In this document: positions 31,231-36,832 of the stretch, piece after piece
How positions within the stretch are numbered: the stretch's first letter is position 1
Layout: each line of letters starts with the position of its first letter
Origin: a virus
IMG/VR virus record: IMGVR_UViG_3300017967_000079
Location: 1 to 36,832 of that record
Reading direction: 5' to 3' (one strand)
Length of the DNA: 36,832 bases
Program-made: the position numbers and the translations under genes
Notes under the pieces: model-generated
Databases searched by the model: none
Seen by the model: only the letters and a program-made list of their open reading frames with translations
Told to the model about the DNA's origin: nothing

Positions 31231-31899
31231 ATGAAACGTTTGAAAAACGGCGCTTGCAAATGCGGCGATTCCCGAAGTCAGTATTGCGGCGAATGCGGTA
31301 AGGGTTCGCGCGATGCAATTCCGTTGTTGGTCAAGCTTGACGATTCCGGCAAGCCGGTTGCCGTTCAAGGATACTTGACGCATGAAAAAATCATCGCGTT
31401 TGATTACAAGCAAGGCCCGGCGAACGGCGCAATCTTTTCCGAATGCCGGAAACATCGGTTCGCGCTTTGGCGGATCTGGAATCGTCGCAAAGCGCCGGTT
31501 GCGTTCATCGGCTTGAATCCGTCAACGGCTGACGAAAGCAAAAACGATCCGACGGTTCGGCGTTGCGTTCAGTTCGCGGAAGCGAACGGCGGCGGCGGGT
31601 TGATCATGTTGAACGCATTCAGTTACCGGGCAACCGATCCGAACGAAATGAAATCGCAAGCCGTTCCGAACTTGCAGGAAAATACCGATTGGATCGTTGC
31701 ATTTTCCGGGCTGGCAAAAATGACGGTTGCGGCTTGGGGAACGCATGGAGAATTTGCGGGCCGGGGCGAAACGCTCATTCATCGAATGCGGCAAAGTTTG
31801 CGAACGCTTCATTGTTTGGAAGTCAACAAAGGGGGAACGCCGAAGCATCCGTTGTACGTTCGCGGGGATATTACGCCGAAGATTTACGCCGAACCGTGA
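31231..31899 (+). CDS. DUF1643 family protein with N-terminal Cys cluster
   Basis: A 222-residue protein preceded by GAAAGGCAACGAA. RFALWRIWNRRKAPVAFIGL followed by NPSTADESKNDPTVRRC, then GGGGLIMLNAFSYRATDP, TVAAWGTHG and the closing GTPKHPLYV match DUF1643 closely. The N-terminal CKCGD...CGECGKG is an added four-Cys site. DUF1643 is widespread in phages and bacteria. Its biochemical role is not established to my knowledge. Confidence 0.8.
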   Translation: MKRLKNGACKCGDSRSQYCGECGKGSRDAIPLLVKLDDSGKPVAVQGYLTHEKIIAFDYKQGPANGAIFSECRKHRFALWRIWNRRKAPVAFIGLNPSTADESKNDPTVRRCVQFAEANGGGGLIMLNAFSYRATDPNEMKSQAVPNLQENTDWIVAFSGLAKMTVAAWGTHGEFAGRGETLIHRMRQSLRTLHCLEVNKGGTPKHPLYVRGDITPKIYAEP

Positions 31900-31977
31900 A
31901 CGCGAGAAATCGATTCTGACGGCTTCAAATTTTACGCGGGGTTTCTAACGGGTTGAACCGTCGAAACGCCGTGGCGC

Positions 31978-32009
31978 AACGCTCCGGGATTCATCCGGGG
32001 CGTTTTTCT
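31978..32009 (+). terminator. Terminator after DUF1643 gene
   Basis: AACGCTCCGG (31978-31987) pairs with CCGGGGCGTT (31995-32004) with one G-U pair, loop GATTCAT, then TTTC. Confidence 0.75.
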
Positions 32010-32263
32010 TGCGCGGTTGCGGATACCGGGCCGGGATTCCCTGAAAAGTTTATTTCAAAGTTTTATTTTCCGGGATCTATATTTTGTGCCGAAACCGGGT
32101 TTTGCCGGGTTGTTTCGGGAATTGCCGGGAATTCAGACACAAGATATAGGGGTTGCCGGGCGGCCCGAATGGATCCCGTTGTGGAATTCGATGTTGAAGC
32201 CGAAGAAATGGATCCGATATTCTCGCAATCGCAACGAATCGAACTACCAGACAGAATGCGGAA

Positions 32264-32278
32264 CCGATATCATATCGG
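32264..32278. repeat. Perfect 15-base palindrome
   Basis: CCGATAT and ATATCGG flank a central C. It contains GATATCA, the core of the promoter palindromes, so the same regulator might bind here. No -35 box is found 16-17 bases upstream, so it is not simply a sixth promoter. Confidence 0.6.
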
Positions 32279-32346
32279 AAACCGGCAAACCTGTTTGAAT
32301 AGTCGATTCGTTGCACAATCGCCGATTCGGATCCGTTGCCGGTTTT
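32279..32346 (+). terminator. Possible terminator with large loop
   Basis: AAACCGGCAA (32279-32288) pairs with TTGCCGGTTT (32336-32345), ten perfect pairs closing a 47-base loop, followed by more T. It may end an untranslated RNA. Confidence 0.5.
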
Positions 32347-32566
32347 TTTGTGCGCGGAACTCAATGCGGCGCGGCGTTGGGGCGAATGATTGCGAACGCC
32401 GTTACAAAGGAATTGCGCAATCAACGGCAATCGACCGAACGAAGGGAACACGCAAGTTCGCTTTGGGGGGTAGGGGGGCTACGGCTTCTCTCCCTCACTC
32501 TGGGATCCGCAAGAGGGGTTCAAAACAAATTAAGCTTGAAACTGATTTCATATTTGGATCCAATAC

Positions 32567-32588
32567 GTTCAATGAACGTTCAATGAAC
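32567..32588 (+). promoter_or_regulatory. Tandem GTTCAATGAAC operator-like sites
   Basis: Two abutting copies of the 11-base palindrome GTTCA-A-TGAAC, 20 bases before the next start codon. This looks like a binding site for two dimers, different from the TGATATCA type. Confidence 0.5.
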
Positions 32589-32608
32589 AATTAGAGCAAA
32601 GGCGCGGA

Positions 32609-32968
32609 ATGTCAGTTGAAAAAATCGAATTGCCGTTGACCGAATACGGCAACCATGTTTTGACCGAAAGCATGGTTCGCGAACTCGAAAGAAAACCTTG
32701 CGCATGCGGAAAAAGAAAAACGGCGGAACCGCAAATTCCCGTTGAACCGATCAAAGTTGAAACGGATAAATGCGGGGCGCGGGTTACTGGCGAAATGCCG
32801 GTTGTTTGCTCTTTGCATTTGCGATGCGGCGTTTGCGACAAGATTCATTTCGCGATTCAATTCAAAACGATTCCGACATTTCAGGCGAACGGAAATTTCC
32901 GAATGCTCAAATGCGAACCGAAACCGGATAACAATTGCGGGCCGATTGAAGAAAAGGTTTTGGAATGA
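32609..32968 (+). CDS. Cys-rich hypothetical protein
   Basis: A 119-residue protein preceded by CAAAGGCGCGGA. CACGKRK near residue 31 and CGVCDKIHF near 73, plus other Cys, suggest metal binding. It overlaps the next methyltransferase gene by 4 bases (ATGA). Function unknown. It may be expressed from a promoter regulated at the tandem sites upstream, which I cannot place with confidence. Confidence 0.62.
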   Translation: MSVEKIELPLTEYGNHVLTESMVRELERKPCACGKRKTAEPQIPVEPIKVETDKCGARVTGEMPVVCSLHLRCGVCDKIHFAIQFKTIPTFQANGNFRMLKCEPKPDNNCGPIEEKVLE

Positions 32969-33513
32969 ATCATTTGCCGGGGTTGCGGAAAAAGTTCAAA
33001 ACGATTTATGCCGATCCGCCGTGGCAGTTTCAAAACCGAACCGGAAAAGTTGCGCCGGAACATTCGCGTTTGCATCGTTATCCAACAATGACGTTTAACG
33101 AAATTTGCGAAATGCCGGTTGCGAATCACGCGGAAGAAAACGCGCATTTGTATCTTTGGATTCCGAACGCGTTGTTGCCGGAAGGCTTGACGGTTTTGGA
33201 TGAATGGGGATTTCGTTACGTTTCAAATTTGGTTTGGTTGAAAACCCGAAAAGACGGGCAACCGGACGGGCGCGGCGTTGGTTTTTATTTCAGGAACACA
33301 ACCGAAATTTTGTTGTTCGGCGTTCGCGGAAGTTTGCGAACATTGCAACCGGCGCGTTCTCAAGTGAACGCGATACTTTCCCGGAAGCGCGAGCATTCAC
33401 GAAAGCCGGATGAATTTTATGATTTGATTGAAGCATGTTCGCCGGGGCCGTTTCTTGAATTGTTCGCGAGACACAAGCGGCAAGGCTGGCGGCAATGGGG
33501 GAACGAAATTTGA
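32965..33513 (+). CDS. MT-A70 family adenine-N6 methyltransferase
   Basis: A 182-residue protein. FKTIYADPPWQFQNRTGK contains the DPPW catalytic motif (residues 17-20), and NAHLYLWIPNALLPEGLTVL, SNLVWLKTRK, NTTEILLFGVRG and RKPDEFYDLIEACSPGPFLE follow the family order. In phages, MT-A70 proteins methylate adenine in DNA, usually to block restriction. It starts in an ATGA overlap with the previous gene and is followed by a short HTH-like gene and a second adenine methyltransferase. Confidence 0.88.
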   Translation: MNHLPGLRKKFKTIYADPPWQFQNRTGKVAPEHSRLHRYPTMTFNEICEMPVANHAEENAHLYLWIPNALLPEGLTVLDEWGFRYVSNLVWLKTRKDGQPDGRGVGFYFRNTTEILLFGVRGSLRTLQPARSQVNAILSRKREHSRKPDEFYDLIEACSPGPFLELFARHKRQGWRQWGNEI

Positions 33514-33524
33514 AAGGCGATAAG

Positions 33525-33707
33525 ATGCAACACAATCCCAATGAACCGTATCCGATGGACGTTATCCATAAAACAGTTCGGCTTCGTAACGATAAAGGTT
33601 TTGGCATGAGAAAGATTGCGCGGAAGCTTGGCTTGGATGAAGCAAAGTTGCGGGCCGAATATATGGAACTTTTGATTCGTCAACGGGCGGTTGAAAACAA
33701 ACTTTGA
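33525..33707 (+). CDS. Small HTH-like protein
   Basis: A 60-residue protein from the ATG at 33525 after GAAAGGCGATAAG; the in-frame ATG at 33495 lies in the previous gene. DKGFGMRKIARKLGLDEAKL reads like a helix-turn-helix, so DNA binding is likely. It may be a small regulator, but its targets are unknown. Confidence 0.6.
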   Translation: MQHNPNEPYPMDVIHKTVRLRNDKGFGMRKIARKLGLDEAKLRAEYMELLIRQRAVENKL

Positions 33708-33733
33708 TTCAATTTTTTTTGAAAGGCTGACAA

Positions 33734-34576
33734 ATGGCAAACCCTTTGAAATGGCATGGCGGAAAAACGTATCTGGCAAAAGAAATTATAAAACGCTTTC
33801 CGAGTCATACTCGTTACGTTGAACCGTACTTTGGCGGCGGGGCCGTTCTCTTTGCGAAACCGCATCAAGGCGTTTCAGAATTCGCGAACGATCTCAATCT
33901 TGAGTTAATGAATTTTTGGCGCGTTCTGCAAAATGAATTTTTGGGGCCGTTGTTGATTCGGCGGTTGAATCTTGAACCGTTTTCAAAGCCGGGGTTCACA
34001 GTTGCAAAAGTCAAAACCGAACATGCGGATCCGAATGCTTCGCCGGTTTTGCGGGCGGCGAATTTCTTTGTTCGATACCGGCAAAGCCGTCAAGGTTTGG
34101 GGAAGGATTTTGCAACGCCAACATCGCGAACGCGGCGGAACATGAACGAACAGGTTTCAGCATGGCTTTCGGCGGTTGAAGGATTACCGGAAGCGGCGGA
34201 AAGATTGCGGCAAGTTGAAGTTCGCAACGAACCGGCAACCGATTTAATTGTTGAACTCGATTCGCCGGAAACCCTTTTTTATCTGGATCCGCCGTATCTT
34301 CCACAAACCCGGAACGCGAAAAAGGCATACGGCGATTTTGAAGCAACGGTTGAACATCATGAATTGCTTTTGAAAACGCTTGCGGATATCAAAGGCAAGT
34401 TCATCTTGTCCGGATACGATTCATCGCTTTACGGGAAAGCGGCCCGCGCAAACAAATGGAAAGTTGACACAATCGAAATAGACAACAAAGCAAGTTCGGC
34501 GAAGGAAAAAGAAATCAAACAAGAAAAGTTTTGGTTCAACTTTTCCCGTCGCGAGTTCGGAAAAGGTTTGAAATGA
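33734..34576 (+). CDS. D12-class (Dam-like) adenine-N6 methyltransferase
   Basis: A 280-residue protein preceded by GAAAGGCTGACAA. PLKWHGGKTYLAKEI (SAM side), RYVEPYFGGGAVLF and LFYLDPPYLPQT (DPPY, residues 185-188) define the D12 class, whose best-known member methylates GATC. Target specificity cannot be read here. It overlaps the next gene by 4 bases. With the MT-A70 gene it would give two adenine methylations, a common anti-restriction strategy. Confidence 0.9.
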   Translation: MANPLKWHGGKTYLAKEIIKRFPSHTRYVEPYFGGGAVLFAKPHQGVSEFANDLNLELMNFWRVLQNEFLGPLLIRRLNLEPFSKPGFTVAKVKTEHADPNASPVLRAANFFVRYRQSRQGLGKDFATPTSRTRRNMNEQVSAWLSAVEGLPEAAERLRQVEVRNEPATDLIVELDSPETLFYLDPPYLPQTRNAKKAYGDFEATVEHHELLLKTLADIKGKFILSGYDSSLYGKAARANKWKVDTIEIDNKASSAKEKEIKQEKFWFNFSRREFGKGLK

Positions 34577-35355
34577 AAAACGCGTTGATCATCGGGGCGG
34601 GGAAATCCGGAACTTCCGGTTTATGTTTTGCAATGGCTCGCGCGATGAATATGCGTTACGAGTTTGAACACGATACCGGCGATGATCGTAACGTGATTAG
34701 AAAAAAGCTTTGGGGCGAAAATTGCGTTTTGAATTCCGAACGTTACGAACACATTTTTTTCATCACGCGGGATCCTCGCGACAGGTTCATTTCGGCTTTG
34801 CTTTACGGTTTGACGACTCCCGAAGTTGACGTTTACAAAGAAAAAGAATACGCGGAACATTTCTTTCGTTTGTTAAGACGCAAGGAACAAGAACGCGATT
34901 TTTCGACAATGAAAATTTATCGGGAAGCCGTTCGCCTGAATTGCGTTCAAAGAAACATGGATCCACAATTGGATTGGTTGTCATTAGAGGCGTTCAACAA
35001 ATATCAGGATCTTGAAAACTTTCATTTGGTTTTTTTTGACGATATCGCAAACGGCGATTTCAGCGCGGTCGAAAACGTTATTCGTAAAAAATTGACGTTC
35101 ACGGTTGGCCCGGTTTCGCATTTGGTTTATCGCGCGAATCGCTCCGGGCAATGGCGCGATTGGTTTACCGATTCAGACGTTGAAAATTTTCGCGGCATTG
35201 TGGAATCTTGGGGCGAAACGTATGGAATCGAAATCGATCATAAACTTGAAGACAAAAAAATCGAACCGGGCGTTTGTTCGCATTGGTTCGCAACGCAAAT
35301 CAATCTTCATCGAAGGCGCGGAAATTTAGAGCAAATCGAATTTGAAAATGATTAA
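34573..35355 (+). CDS. Sulfotransferase-like P-loop protein
   Basis: A 260-residue protein starting in an ATGA overlap with the methyltransferase gene; the in-frame ATG at 34531 is inside that gene. LIIGAGKSGTSGLCFAMA (K11-S15) is the 5'-phosphosulfate loop and FFITRDPRDRFISALLYG (R66-F72) the 3'-phosphate motif of PAPS-dependent sulfotransferases. It is not obviously similar to the 4728 protein, so the two probably have different acceptors. It is co-transcribed with the glycosyltransferase at 35348, supporting action on a glycan. No enzyme making PAPS is seen, so host PAPS would be used. Confidence 0.72.
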   Translation: MKNALIIGAGKSGTSGLCFAMARAMNMRYEFEHDTGDDRNVIRKKLWGENCVLNSERYEHIFFITRDPRDRFISALLYGLTTPEVDVYKEKEYAEHFFRLLRRKEQERDFSTMKIYREAVRLNCVQRNMDPQLDWLSLEAFNKYQDLENFHLVFFDDIANGDFSAVENVIRKKLTFTVGPVSHLVYRANRSGQWRDWFTDSDVENFRGIVESWGETYGIEIDHKLEDKKIEPGVCSHWFATQINLHRRRGNLEQIEFEND

Positions 35356-36019
35356 AGCATTCACAACAGTTTTCAACGTTCACGAATGGCCCGCGCAAAT
35401 GATTCCGGATTTGAAGCGGCTTGGGTTGTTCCCTGTTTTGATTGTCAACGGTTGCGATTTTCCAAATTGCAAAGAATGGCTTCAATCGATTGAGGGCGAT
35501 GATTCGGTTGAAGTTCGTTACATGGATCACAACGTTGGTTCTACGGCGGTTTGGGATTTGAACATAGCGCACGAACAAACGGAACGCTTTGTTATTACTG
35601 ACGGAGATCTAGATATTTCTCAAGTTCCCGATGATGCGATTGAAAAATTGAATACCGCATTGAATAGAAACCCGGACGTTGGAAAGGCTGGATTAAGTTT
35701 GCGAATTGATGATGTTCCGGATTCAGTTTTGAAAAACGATATCATCGGTTATGAATCCCGGCATTGGATCGAACGGCGCGAACCGAATTGTTTCTTCGCT
35801 CAAGTCGATACAACGTTTGCGCTTTACTGCCCGCGCCGGTTGCATTTGCTTGAAGCGGATTGGTGGCGCGCGGTTCGGCTTGACGAACCATATACCGCGC
35901 GACATTTGCCGTGGTATGAAGATCCCGAAAACTTGCCCGAATCGTATGCGTTCGCCGTTGATGTTTCGTCGCCTTATCATGTATGGTCGCATACCCTGAA
36001 AATGAGGCGAAAAAAATGA
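35348..36019 (+). CDS. GT-A type glycosyltransferase
   Basis: A 223-residue protein overlapping the previous stop by 8 bases. MIKAFTTVFNVHEWPAQMIP, NVGSTAVWDLNIAHEQTERF and FVITDGDLDISQVPD (D85, D87 as DXD) match small GT2-like enzymes. It is shorter than the 26517 domain and lacks a membrane anchor, so it is probably soluble. Paired with the sulfotransferase-like gene, it may build or finish the same sugar structure. Confidence 0.78.
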   Translation: MIKAFTTVFNVHEWPAQMIPDLKRLGLFPVLIVNGCDFPNCKEWLQSIEGDDSVEVRYMDHNVGSTAVWDLNIAHEQTERFVITDGDLDISQVPDDAIEKLNTALNRNPDVGKAGLSLRIDDVPDSVLKNDIIGYESRHWIERREPNCFFAQVDTTFALYCPRRLHLLEADWWRAVRLDEPYTARHLPWYEDPENLPESYAFAVDVSSPYHVWSHTLKMRRKK

Positions 36020-36044
36020 TTTCAAAAAACTTTCGGATTTTATG

Positions 36045-36082
36045 TGAATTCAGATTGACGGCGGGCCGATAAGTGATATCAT
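36045..36082 (+). promoter_or_regulatory. Regulated promoter P4
   Basis: The -35 is TTGACG (36055-36060), the spacer is 16 bases, and the -10 is TATCAT (36077-36082). TGAATTCA (36045-36052) and TGATATCA (36074-36081) are the paired palindromes, 29 bases apart. The leader has GGCAAGG but a poor hairpin. Confidence 0.75.
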
Positions 36083-36140
36083 ACAAACATCGAAGCAACG
36101 GCAAGGCAAGCAAACGAAACACAACGAAAGGCGCGGAATT

Positions 36141-36371
36141 ATGTTTTTCATGGTTGGCGGAAAAGTCGAACGAATCATTGACGGCATCAAAATCGAAACT
36201 TTCAAAGTTCTGGAAGTTGTAACAAACGAAGCTTCATCGCTGGAAGGAATGAAAGCATACGTTGAACTCGGTTACAAAGGCGTTTGCCGACGAATCGCAA
36301 CCGAAGCCGAATTCGTCGAATTCTCCGAACGCGGCGGCGATGGATTGGTTTTCGATATTCGTTGCAAATAA
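36141..36371 (+). CDS. Hypothetical small protein, first gene of P4
   Basis: A 76-residue protein preceded by GAAAGGCGCGGAATT. It has a mixed alpha/beta pattern (FFMVGGKVERIIDGIKIETF; GMKAYVELGYKGVCRRIATE) and no family recognised. Promoter P5 follows 14 bases after its stop, with no terminator between. Confidence 0.62.
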   Translation: MFFMVGGKVERIIDGIKIETFKVLEVVTNEASSLEGMKAYVELGYKGVCRRIATEAEFVEFSERGGDGLVFDIRCK

Positions 36372-36385
36372 ATTTGAAAAAAGAA

Positions 36386-36424
36386 TGATATCAGTATTGA
36401 CGGCGGGCCGATATCTGATATCAT
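36386..36424 (+). promoter_or_regulatory. Regulated promoter P5
   Basis: The -35 is TTGACG (36397-36402), the spacer is 16 bases, and the -10 is TATCAT (36419-36424). Two perfect TGATATCA palindromes lie at 36386-36393 and 36416-36423, 30 bases apart. AAGGCAAGG follows in the leader without a flanking stem. Confidence 0.75.
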
Positions 36425-36470
36425 TCAAAACATAAGGCAAGGCAAACAACTTTTTGAAAGGCGCGGAAAA

Positions 36471-36767
36471 ATGGAAATCGCAAAAACAATCATCGAACAA
36501 CTCGGCGGAACCGGACGTTTAAACGTGATGATCGGGGCAACTGGATTTGTTGCGGGCGAAGCGAATGTTATGTTTTCGTTCAAGGGAAGCCGAAAGTTCA
36601 ACAAAATCCGAATCACGTTGAACGGCTTGGATTTGTACGATATTGAGTTCATGAAATATTCGCCGTCAAAACTGGCAATCACAAAAACCGAATCGGTCGA
36701 AAATGTTTATGCCGATCAACTGCAAGAGTTGATCGAAGGCCGAACCGGTTTGTTTCTCTCATTCTGA
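36471..36767 (+). CDS. Conserved phage protein of unknown function
   Basis: A 98-residue protein preceded by GAAAGGCGCGGAAAA. MEIAKTIIEQLGGTGRLNVM, IRITLNGLDLYDIEFMK and VYADQLQELIEGRTGLFLSF match a small family I recall from many tailed phages and some bacteria (pattern A..IL.QLGG..f..M.GA ... R.TL...D.Y.vef ... vYad.L...f...TGl...L). Function not known. It is the only gene of P5 in this window and ends at a terminator. Confidence 0.7.
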   Translation: MEIAKTIIEQLGGTGRLNVMIGATGFVAGEANVMFSFKGSRKFNKIRITLNGLDLYDIEFMKYSPSKLAITKTESVENVYADQLQELIEGRTGLFLSF

Positions 36768-36777
36768 AAACTGGCAA

Positions 36778-36809
36778 CGCGGGCCGTCAATCGGCGGCCC
36801 GTTCTTTTC
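36778..36809 (+). terminator. Terminator after 36471 gene
   Basis: CGGGCCG (36780-36786) pairs with CGGCCCG (36795-36801), followed by TTCTTTTC. GAAAGGCGCGGAA at the window edge is the start signal of a further gene outside. Confidence 0.78.
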
Positions 36810-36832
36810 TCTCGAAATCGAAAGGCGCGGAA

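Larger units (their letters stand above)
31900..32608 (+). other. Gene-poor region with hairpins and palindromes
   Basis: No convincing gene. A frame spanning 31953-32594 and another at 32017-32298 lack the GAAAGGC leader and run through hairpins. It holds a terminator at 31978; a 15-base palindrome, CCGATATCATATCGG (32264-32278); a 10-base inverted repeat with T-run (32279-32345); a run of two G6 tracts near 32464-32478 followed by C-rich sequence; and tandem GTTCAATGAAC sites at 32567. Base composition near 32460-32520 differs from the rest of the window. It could hold an untranslated RNA, a regulatory region or an origin. A weak 141-codon frame from 32169 has phage-like codons only in its first third. 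Confidence 0.6.

Noticed and set aside
32017-32298. 93-codon frame in the gene-poor region
   Set aside because: No SD, overlaps the alternative frame, and residue composition (Ile, Trp, Lys without pattern) resembles random translation.
32461-32545. Possible tRNA near the G-rich tract (GGGGTTCAAAAC resembles a T-arm)
   Set aside because: No acceptor stem, D-arm or anticodon arm could be paired around it.
31953-32594. 213-codon frame in the gene-poor region
   Set aside because: No ribosome-binding motif, runs through a terminator and a long hairpin, and its last half has codon and residue use unlike the other genes.
1-36832. CRISPR arrays, integrase, attachment sites, insertion sequences
   Set aside because: No regularly spaced repeats, recombinase-like or transposase-like proteins, or terminal inverted repeats were found in reading the window.

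Overview
The window is part of the genome of a tailed double-stranded DNA bacteriophage, or a prophage. All convincing genes lie on the + strand. They follow the usual order of an HK97-fold siphovirus: small terminase candidate, large terminase, portal, MuF-type head protein, prohead protease, major capsid protein, head-tail connector set, tail terminator, tail tube candidate, tail assembly chaperones with a programmed -1 frameshift, tape measure protein, and tail hub. I see no sheath or contractile baseplate genes, so a long non-contractile tail is the best inference. I saw no integrase, replication genes, lysis cassette, tRNA or CRISPR array. The host cannot be fixed from this sequence. A cysteine cluster inside the 26517 protein resembles ones I associate with planctomycetes and related environmental bacteria, but that is a weak hint.

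Layout. 1-2925: small genes (zinc-ribbon-like proteins, a SAM methyltransferase, a membrane protein) and a small terminase candidate. 2929-10644: packaging and portal/MuF genes, interrupted by an accessory insert with a sulfotransferase-like gene and small cysteine-rich genes. 10653-11666: a first regulated cassette. 11772-18410: prohead protease, capsid, connectors and tail tube candidate. 18496-26501: tail chaperones, tape measure and a 910-residue tail hub ending in long threonine/serine runs. 26517-28788: an acetyltransferase-glycosyltransferase fusion and a second glycosyltransferase. 28773-36809: small-gene cassettes, a zincin-like gene, a DUF1643 gene, two adenine methyltransferases, another sulfotransferase-like gene and another glycosyltransferase, with a gene-poor stretch at 31900-32608.

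Three things stand out. First, the tail hub carries a mucin-like Thr/Ser tail and is followed directly by a glycosyltransferase with a DSH motif. The window also encodes two more glycosyltransferases, two sulfotransferase-like proteins and a small-molecule-type methyltransferase. Together these suggest phage-encoded decoration of its own virion, or of host glycans. Second, five near-identical promoters (TTGAC[C/G], 16 bp, TATCAT) carry paired 8-bp palindromes and control small-gene cassettes. At least three have a 5' leader hairpin with a conserved AAGGCAAGG loop and covarying stems. Third, the MuF head protein carries a C-terminal HExxH metallopeptidase-like domain, the architecture expected of a phage-borne effector or an injected protease.

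Translation signals are unusually uniform. Most genes are preceded by GAAAGGC or GAAAGGCGCRGAA rather than a consensus Shine-Dalgarno; the major capsid gene has GGAGGA instead. All family assignments come from motifs read by eye and from gene order; no database search was run.
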